DNA from: ZC4RG30 sp964632365
GTDB taxonomy: Bacteria > Pseudomonadota > Gammaproteobacteria > Steroidobacterales > Steroidobacteraceae
DNA: 9,726 bases
Assembly: GCA_964632365.1 (NCBI GenBank)
Contig: CAZWDR010000099.1
Span: forward strand, 1 to 9,726
Direction of reading: 5' to 3'
This document shows, one piece after another, positions 1 to 5,227 of the stretch. The notes beneath the pieces were generated by a model, which had not been told where the DNA came from, searched no databases, and worked only from the letters and a program-made list of their open reading frames with translations. The position numbers and the translations under genes are program-made. The first letter of the stretch is position 1; every line of letters begins with the position of its first letter.

Positions 1-1188
1 GAACGAGCCGACGACGATGAGGAGCAGGCAGGTGAACAGCACGTTCACGCCGAGACGCTGGAAGCGCGGCTCATGCCCCGACATTGCCGGCGCGATGTAC
101 AGGCCGGTGCCCAGCCACGCCGTGGCGATCCACAGCACGGCAAGCTGCGTATGCCAGGTGCGCGTGATCGAATAGGGCAGGATCTCGGAGATGGCGAAGC
201 CATAGGCCTGCTGGCCCTCGATCTGGTAGTGCGCGGTCATTGCACCCAGCAGGATCTGCACCAGGAACAAGGCCAGCACGATCCAGAAATATTTCGCGGT
301 GGCCTTCATCGACGGGGTGATCACCATTGCGGCCATCGGGTCCTGCGCGGGGACCTGCGGATCCTCTTCCTTGCCCTGCGTCACCGCGTGGTGCCAGCCC
401 AGCAGCGCGATGCCCGCGATCAGGAACAGGATGCTGAACGCCGACCACACCCAGGTGCTCGGTGGCGGGCGGTTGCCCACCAGCGGCTCACCGGGCCAGT
501 TGTTCGTGTAGGTGACCCGCTGCGGGCGCACACCGGGTCGCTCGGGTGCGATGGTCTCGCCGGCCAGCGTGTGGCGCTCGGTGGTGGCGGCCCAGGAGGT
601 CCACCAGAAGAACGAGGCCAGCACCCGACGGTGTTCCGCATCGGGCACCGTGTTTTCCTTCATCGCATAGGCTTCGCGCAGTTCGGCGTACTCCGGATCG
701 TTGCCGAACAGGCGGATGTAGTGCTGCGCAACCTGGGCCGCGGCGACGGCGCGATCCGGCTCGATCGTGATCGTGCCGTCCTCGGCGTTCCACGTGTTCC
801 GGCGCATCATCAGCTCGAGGCGGCCCTGCAGCTGCGCCTGTCCTTCGCGGGTCAGCTCGGCATAGGCCGGCGCGCCGTCAAGGCGTGAAGCCCACAGATC
901 GAGGATCGCAATGGCCTCGCGGTGCAACCAGTCGGCGCTCCAGTCCGGCGCGACATAGGCGCCATGCCCCCAGATCGAACCCAGCTGCATGCCGCCCATC
1001 GACTGCCACACCTGCCGGCCGCGTTCGATCTCGGCGCGCGAATAGACCGTCTCGCCGTCGGTGGTGACGACGCGCTCGGGCATCGGCGGCTTGTTGAGAT
1101 TGATCTGCCCGCCGGACCACAGCAGGACCGAGAACGAGGCAACCAGCAGGATGGCGAGACCCAGCCAGAGCTTGCGGTGGGAGTTCAT
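1..1188 (-). CDS. norB: Quinol-dependent nitric oxide reductase (qNOR), N-terminal part, truncated by window edge
   Basis: The first 396 residues are visible; the reading frame is open to base 1, about half of a usual ~750-residue qNOR. The family is an inner-membrane haem-copper oxidase relative that reduces two NO to N2O using quinol electrons, in denitrification or NO detoxification. Seen: an N-terminal membrane helix (about residues 7-25), a long periplasmic domain with the family-typical stretch around residues 65-90 (MGGMQLGSIWGHGAY), further hydrophobic helices near 244-264, 298-318 and 344-365, and the start of another near 380. His346 in RTWHTQLAV is the expected haem b ligand of the catalytic core. 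The fused periplasmic domain, replacing a separate cytochrome c subunit, marks it as qNOR (norZ in some nomenclatures) rather than cNOR. The ATG at 1188 has a strong Shine-Dalgarno site. It lies downstream of the ankyrin gene on the same strand but 148 bases away, so it probably has its own promoter. The copper/iron-site half lies outside the window. Confidence 0.94.
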   Translation of the reverse strand, partial: MNSHRKLWLGLAILLVASFSVLLWSGGQINLNKPPMPERVVTTDGETVYSRAEIERGRQVWQSMGGMQLGSIWGHGAYVAPDWSADWLHREAIAILDLWASRLDGAPAYAELTREGQAQLQGRLELMMRRNTWNAEDGTITIEPDRAVAAAQVAQHYIRLFGNDPEYAELREAYAMKENTVPDAEHRRVLASFFWWTSWAATTERHTLAGETIAPERPGVRPQRVTYTNNWPGEPLVGNRPPPSTWVWSAFSILFLIAGIALLGWHHAVTQGKEEDPQVPAQDPMAAMVITPSMKATAKYFWIVLALFLVQILLGAMTAHYQIEGQQAYGFAISEILPYSITRTWHTQLAVLWIATAWLGTGLYIAPAMSGHEPRFQRLGVNVLFTCLLLIVVGSF

Positions 1189-1196
1189 TCAGCGTT

Positions 1197-1203
1197 CCTC
1201 CTT
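1197..1203 (-). promoter_or_regulatory. Ribosome binding site of the nitric oxide reductase gene
   Basis: On the minus strand this reads AAGGAGG, ending 8 bases before the ATG at 1188. It is the strongest Shine-Dalgarno match seen in the window and fixes the start of the reductase. Confidence 0.85.
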
Positions 1204-1281
1204 GTGCAGGCAGGACGCGGGTGCCGCTGCTGCGACGCGGCGAGTTGCGCCCCGTTGCACCATAACGAACATGAACGCGCT

Positions 1282-1291
1282 GCAATATTGC
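1282..1291. promoter_or_regulatory. Palindrome GCAATATTGC upstream of the nitric oxide reductase, possible regulator site
   Basis: A perfect 10-base palindrome, AT-rich in its centre within GC-rich DNA, lies about 95 bases upstream of the reductase start. On the minus strand a weak -10-like TATGGT (1264-1259) follows it, with a poor TTGCAG -35 at a 15-base spacing. NO reductase genes are commonly controlled by FNR/Dnr/NnrR, NsrR or NorR proteins, but the palindrome does not match TTGAT-N4-ATCAA, the NorR GTCA-N3-TGAC pattern or the NsrR consensus. A regulatory role is inferred from position only. Confidence 0.25.
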
Positions 1292-1336
1292 CGGATGTCC
1301 TACGGCTGGTTCGGCGTGGGACGGATGGTGAGGCCG

Positions 1337-2884
1337 TCAGCCAGCCAGTGCAGCTTCCAGGATCTGTCGCAGCTCCGGATTGCTGACCTCGGGGCTGGTG
1401 CGATCATCACGCCCGCCTGCCTGGCCTTCGAGGGCTTCGCGCAGCGTGCGGCCCTTCGCATCCTTCACGTCGGCGCTTGCGCCGTGCTGCAGCAGCAGCT
1501 TCGCCACGCGCGGCCAGCCGCGACTGATGGTGCCGAAAATGGCCGTCTGTCCTTCGCGGTCGGTCATCGCGCTGGGACGCGCGATGATCGCGGTGCGGGT
1601 GGTGGTGTCGGTGATGCGGGCATTCACGTCCGCGCCGGCCTTCAACAGCATCTGGATCACGGCGACGGCGTTGGCTTCCGCGTCCGGTCCCACCGGTCCC
1701 ACGCCGGCGCGCGATGAGCCCTGCCCATAGCCGATGCCCGCTGCGGCCATCAGCGGCGTCACGCCCATCACGTTCGGCAGGTCCGGCAGCGCATCGTGGC
1801 GCAGCAGCAGCTCCACCGCGCGGCGGTCCATGGACCAGGCCGCGCGCAGCAATGGCGTGCAGCCGGTGGTCAGCAGGTCGTCGGTGAAACGGGCCGTGTT
1901 GCCACCGCGTCCGGGACGGTGCATGTTGAGCTGCGTGTCCGGGTTCACGCCCATCGTGAGCAGGCGTTCTGCGACCTGCAGCGCGGTGGCGCGCACCGGC
2001 GCCGCCGGCACATCGGCGAAGCCGACCCCGACCGGTGCGTCGGCGCCATCGGGCCGTGCGCCAGGCGCCGGCGCGCCGCGCGGTCCGGCGCCGCGGCTGC
2101 TCATGTCGATGGCCACGTAAAGCGCGGTGCGGCCCCACCAGTCGGCGAGGTGCGGATTCGCGCCGCGGTCCAGCAGCAGGCCGGCCACTGCATGATGCCC
2201 GTTGTCGATCGCGATCATCAGCGGCGTCACGCCCTCGGGCGTCGGGCGGTCGATCGATGCACCCGCGTCGAGCACCTGCTGCGCGCATTCGAGGCAGCCC
2301 TCGCGGGCGGCGATCAGCAACGGCGTGTGGCCGCCGGCGGCGCGGTACTGCGCGCGCGGCTCGGCGGTGATCTGGTTGCCCCAGTCATTCGAAGCGGCCC
2401 GCACGTCGACCTGCGCGCCGCGTTCGATCAGGAACGCGCTGATACCGGCATGCCGCGCACCAATCGCCCACATCAGCGGCGTCTGCGCGCGGTAGCGCTC
2501 ACGCGCATTCACGTCCGCCCCGGCCGCGACCAGCCGGCGCGCGATCGGCAACGAGCCCACGCGCGCAGCGATCATCAGCGGCGTCTGCGCATCGTCATTG
2601 CCGAGGTCCGGCGTGGCGTCATGGTGCAGCAGCAGTGTCACGAGGCGTTCATCGGCCAGCTGCACCGCTTCGGCCAGTGCCGTGGCGCCCAGCACATTGC
2701 GGGCATCCGGGTCCGCGCCGCGTGCCAGCAGGGCCTCGGCCAGTGCATGGTCCACCCTGTGCACGGCCCACAGCAGCGCAGTGGATCCGTCCGGCGCACG
2801 CGCATTCACGTCGGCGCCGGCCTCGATCATCTGCAACGCCGCGGCCGCCTCGCCATCGCGAACCAGTTCGGCCGGGCCCTTCAT
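1337..2884 (-). CDS. Ankyrin-repeat protein without signal peptide, last gene of the four-gene unit
   Basis: 515 residues, almost entirely ankyrin repeats, a fold that normally serves protein-protein binding. About ten to twelve repeat units are visible: clear ones at residues 34-66, 67-99, 100-133, 186-218, 219-251, 342-374 and 446-478, marked by TPLMIAA-type helix starts and GADVNAR-type turns. Three places break the regular 33-residue period: about 163-185, a Pro/Gly/Ala-rich segment at 262-297, and 384-402. No signal peptide, Tat motif or membrane helix is seen; the first repeat begins within about 10 residues of the Met. The ATG lies one base after the stop of the preceding gene and has no Shine-Dalgarno match, so translation probably depends on coupling to that gene. 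From memory, similar ankyrin proteins accompany DUF1552/DUF1592 genes in other bacteria and often carry a signal peptide, so its absence here is notable. Molecular partner unknown. Confidence 0.92.
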   Translation of the reverse strand: MKGPAELVRDGEAAAALQMIEAGADVNARAPDGSTALLWAVHRVDHALAEALLARGADPDARNVLGATALAEAVQLADERLVTLLLHHDATPDLGNDDAQTPLMIAARVGSLPIARRLVAAGADVNARERYRAQTPLMWAIGARHAGISAFLIERGAQVDVRAASNDWGNQITAEPRAQYRAAGGHTPLLIAAREGCLECAQQVLDAGASIDRPTPEGVTPLMIAIDNGHHAVAGLLLDRGANPHLADWWGRTALYVAIDMSSRGAGPRGAPAPGARPDGADAPVGVGFADVPAAPVRATALQVAERLLTMGVNPDTQLNMHRPGRGGNTARFTDDLLTTGCTPLLRAAWSMDRRAVELLLRHDALPDLPNVMGVTPLMAAAGIGYGQGSSRAGVGPVGPDAEANAVAVIQMLLKAGADVNARITDTTTRTAIIARPSAMTDREGQTAIFGTISRGWPRVAKLLLQHGASADVKDAKGRTLREALEGQAGGRDDRTSPEVSNPELRQILEAALAG

Positions 2885-2885
2885 G

Positions 2886-3878
2886 TCAGACGATGGTGTG
2901 CGACAGCTTGTTGTAGTGCGCCCACATGCTCTTGTGCGCGTCGTACAGCGCCTGGTCGGGATCGGCCCAGGTGCGCGACAGGCCGTCGAGCAGCTTGCCG
3001 CGCTGCATGTCCTCGGTGGTGAAGCCCTTGCGCATCGCCTCGGACACGCGGTCGAACATCGCGGTCAGCGCTTCGTTCTCGGTGCGCACCTCGGCGCGCG
3101 AGATCACCCCGCCGGTGGCGGCGATGATGCGCGCGGATTCATCTCCCATCTGCAGCAGCTTCTGCTGTGAATCGACGCGTCCGCCGACCCAGCCGCCCTC
3201 ATACCAGCAGATCTGTGGATCGGACAGCGGCGCGACGGTGTCGCCGGCCAGCACAACATTCGAGTCCCCGAACCAGACATACAGATCGCCGTCGGTATGT
3301 GGCTGCTGCAGGTAGCCGTACTCGATCTGCTCGCCGCCGAAGCTGAGCGTGCGTTTGCCGTGGTAGAAGACATCGGTTGGGACCGCGGCTTTCTCGCGCG
3401 CGTCAAGATAGCGGTCCTCCCACGGCACGAACTGCGGCACCGCCATGCGCTGCGCAGCCTTGGCATGGGCGATGAGCCGCGCGCCGCCTTGCGCGAACAC
3501 CGCGTTGTTGCCAGTCTGCTGCGGATGCCAGTGCGTATTGATGACCGTGGTCACCGCCGCACCCGGCGCGAACTGCTGCAGCGCCGATTGCAGCGCGCGC
3601 TCGGTGCCGGGCATGCCTGTGTCGACCAGCAGCAGGCCTTCCTCGCCGCGCAGCGCGACGATGTTGCCGCCGAGGCCGCTGATCAGCGCCAGCCGTTCGT
3701 TCAGTGGCGTGACGGTGGCCGTCGCTGCTGCGGCGGCCTTCGCCGCGGCCGACTGCGCAGCAGCCGCATCGCCGCCGCGCGGCGCGGGTCCCGTCGCACA
3801 GCCGGCCAGTGACAGTCCCAGCGCGGCGCCCGCACCCGCCTGCAGCACATCGCGACGCGTGAACCCCGGTCGATGCAT
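2886..3878 (-). CDS. Tat-exported metallo-beta-lactamase-fold lipoprotein with an incomplete metal site
   Basis: 330 residues. The N-terminus has a twin-arginine motif (TRRDVLQ, Arg8-Arg9), a hydrophobic stretch and a lipobox LAGC with Cys27, so it should be exported folded and lipid-anchored. An Ala-rich linker (about 35-55) precedes the metallo-beta-lactamase fold: strands with LLLVDTG (83-88), then THWHPQQTGNN (115-125), PHTDGD (193-198) and LAGDT (210-214). The family is mostly Zn hydrolases acting on lactams, thioesters, lactones or phosphoesters. Here the HxHxDH motif reads HWHPQQ: His116, His118 and His194 (first zinc site) and Asp213 are kept, but the Asp and His of the second site are Gln120 and Gln121. 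The C-terminal His, usually in a PGHG-like turn, is also not evident (ATGG at 254-257). It may bind a single metal or be inactive; substrate unknown. A GGAG ribosome site lies inside the end of the preceding gene, whose stop is 2 bases away. Confidence 0.88.
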   Translation of the reverse strand: MHRPGFTRRDVLQAGAGAALGLSLAGCATGPAPRGGDAAAAQSAAAKAAAAATATVTPLNERLALISGLGGNIVALRGEEGLLLVDTGMPGTERALQSALQQFAPGAAVTTVINTHWHPQQTGNNAVFAQGGARLIAHAKAAQRMAVPQFVPWEDRYLDAREKAAVPTDVFYHGKRTLSFGGEQIEYGYLQQPHTDGDLYVWFGDSNVVLAGDTVAPLSDPQICWYEGGWVGGRVDSQQKLLQMGDESARIIAATGGVISRAEVRTENEALTAMFDRVSEAMRKGFTTEDMQRGKLLDGLSRTWADPDQALYDAHKSMWAHYNKLSHTIV

Positions 3879-3880
3879 GG

Positions 3881-5212
3881 TCAGACTCCGGCGATGAAGC
3901 CGGTGGAATCACCCAGCTTGTCGCGCTCGATGCCGAGCTTGTTCAGCACCGTCAGGTGCAGGTTGGCGATCGGCGTGCGCTCTGCCGGCACGATGTGGCG
4001 GCCGCCTTTGAGCTTGCCATTGCCGCCGCCCACCAGGAGGGTCGGCAGCGGATAGTTGTTGTGCCGGTCGCTGTTGCTCATGTTCGAGCCGTACATGAAG
4101 ATCGAGTGGTCGAGCAGCGAGCCATCGCCGTCGGGCGTGGCGGCCATCTTGTCGAGGAAATCGGCGAAGCGTTCCATGTGCCAGGTCTGCACCTTGGTGA
4201 GCTTCTCCAGCCGCTCGCGCACGTTCGCGTGGTGCGACAGCGGATGGAAACCCTCCGGCACGTTCAGGAACGGATAGCTGCGGTCGGTGCCCTCGGACAC
4301 CATGATGTAAGACACCACGCGCGTCAGGTTCGCCTGGTAGGCGAGTGCGACCAGGTCGAACATCATCTTCACCTGCTCGTCGAAGGCATCCAGCTCGCCG
4401 GCCGGCGCATTGGGCAGGTCGATGGCCGACAGGTCGCGCTCCTTGGCCTTCTCGAGCCGGCGCTCGATCTCGCGGATGGTCTCCAGGTAGCCATCCATCA
4501 CACGCTTGTCGGCCGGTCCCAGCTCGGCGCGCAGCGAACGCGTGCGCTCGGCGATCAGGTCGAGGATGCTGGTGGTCTGGCGCGAGATCAGCGCGCGTTC
4601 GGCCTCGTTGTCACCCTCGCCGAACAGCTGCAGGAACACCTTGCGCGGATTGAACTCCATCGGCAGCGGCGTGTGCGCGTCGCGGAACGACAGCGTGGTG
4701 CTGTAGAAACCGCCACCGGCGCCACCGGTGATGGTGGTTTCGGAGCTCAGTTCCAGCGACGGCAGCGGCGTCTCCTGGCCGATCACGCCGGCGATGACCT
4801 GGTCCAGCGTGACGGCCATGTTCGCGCCGGTGCCGCCGGCCGGTCGCGTCGCCGACAGCCACGTTGCGGGGTTCAGTGTGTGCACCGAGCCATGGCAGGC
4901 CGCATTCTCCAGGTTGGCGAAGGAGATCAGCTGCTGCTTGTGCTTCTCCAGCGGCTTCATGATGCGGTTCAGCGTGAAGTTCGCGCCCTCGCCCGATGGC
5001 GTCCACGCATCCACTTCCTTGCCGAACGGCGTGTTGTCCATGATCGCGCCATGCGGGATGTAGAAGAAGCCGACGCGCGGCTTCGGGGTGGCGGCGGTCT
5101 GCGCCAGTGCGGTGCCTGCGGGGATCATCGCATCGAGCAGCGGCAGCGCGACCGTGGCGCCCAGCCCCCTGAGCGTGGCGCGGCGGGAGATATGCTTCTT
5201 GGTCAGGAACAT
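3881..5212 (-). CDS. DUF1552 (HXXSHH family) Tat-exported protein
   Basis: 443 residues. The start carries a twin-arginine motif (SRRATLR, Arg10-Arg11), a hydrophobic segment and a likely cleavage site after ALA near residue 37, so export to the periplasm by Tat is expected, often a sign of folding or cofactor loading in the cytoplasm. The body matches DUF1552: RVGFFYIPHG (46-55), the HGSVH segment (107-111), and the name-giving HXXSHH motif as HPLSHH (His323, Ser326, His327, His328), followed by a C-terminal region with MYGSNMSNSDRHNN (373-386) and LLVGGG. Length and domain extent look complete. The biochemical role of the family is not established; the histidine-rich motif and late DRHN region suggest a metal-dependent enzyme, perhaps related to alkaline-phosphatase-like proteins such as DUF1501 (inference). 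DUF1552 genes usually sit beside DUF1592 cytochrome genes, as here, 13 bases downstream of one. Confidence 0.93.
   Translation of the reverse strand: MFLTKKHISRRATLRGLGATVALPLLDAMIPAGTALAQTAATPKPRVGFFYIPHGAIMDNTPFGKEVDAWTPSGEGANFTLNRIMKPLEKHKQQLISFANLENAACHGSVHTLNPATWLSATRPAGGTGANMAVTLDQVIAGVIGQETPLPSLELSSETTITGGAGGGFYSTTLSFRDAHTPLPMEFNPRKVFLQLFGEGDNEAERALISRQTTSILDLIAERTRSLRAELGPADKRVMDGYLETIREIERRLEKAKERDLSAIDLPNAPAGELDAFDEQVKMMFDLVALAYQANLTRVVSYIMVSEGTDRSYPFLNVPEGFHPLSHHANVRERLEKLTKVQTWHMERFADFLDKMAATPDGDGSLLDHSIFMYGSNMSNSDRHNNYPLPTLLVGGGNGKLKGGRHIVPAERTPIANLHLTVLNKLGIERDKLGDSTGFIAGV
3886..3889 (-). promoter_or_regulatory. Ribosome binding site of the metallo-beta-lactamase-fold gene
   Basis: GGAG on the minus strand, 7 bases before the ATG at 3878. 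It lies within the last codons of the upstream DUF1552 gene, which fits translational coupling. Confidence 0.6.
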
Positions 5213-5221
5213 GATTCGGAT

Positions 5222-5227
5222 CCCCTT
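5222..5227 (-). promoter_or_regulatory. Ribosome binding site of the DUF1552 gene
   Basis: AAGGGG on the minus strand, 9 bases before the ATG at 5212. It overlaps the TAA stop of the upstream gene, so termination and initiation are likely linked. Confidence 0.6.

Noticed and set aside
1407..2288. A 293-codon open frame on the minus strand in another frame of the ankyrin gene
   Set aside because: Low-complexity Arg/Ala/Gly protein overlapping a clear repeat protein; a frame-shadow.
1620..2825. Recurrent near-identical DNA words such as GCATTCACGTC at about 1620, 2509 and 2802
   Set aside because: They encode the repeated GADVNAR turn of the ankyrin units and are spaced by repeat periods; they are not a CRISPR array or a mobile repeat.
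1796..3022. A 408-codon open frame on the plus strand opposite the ankyrin gene
   Set aside because: Periodic and Arg/His-rich because it mirrors the ankyrin repeats; no independent coding signal.
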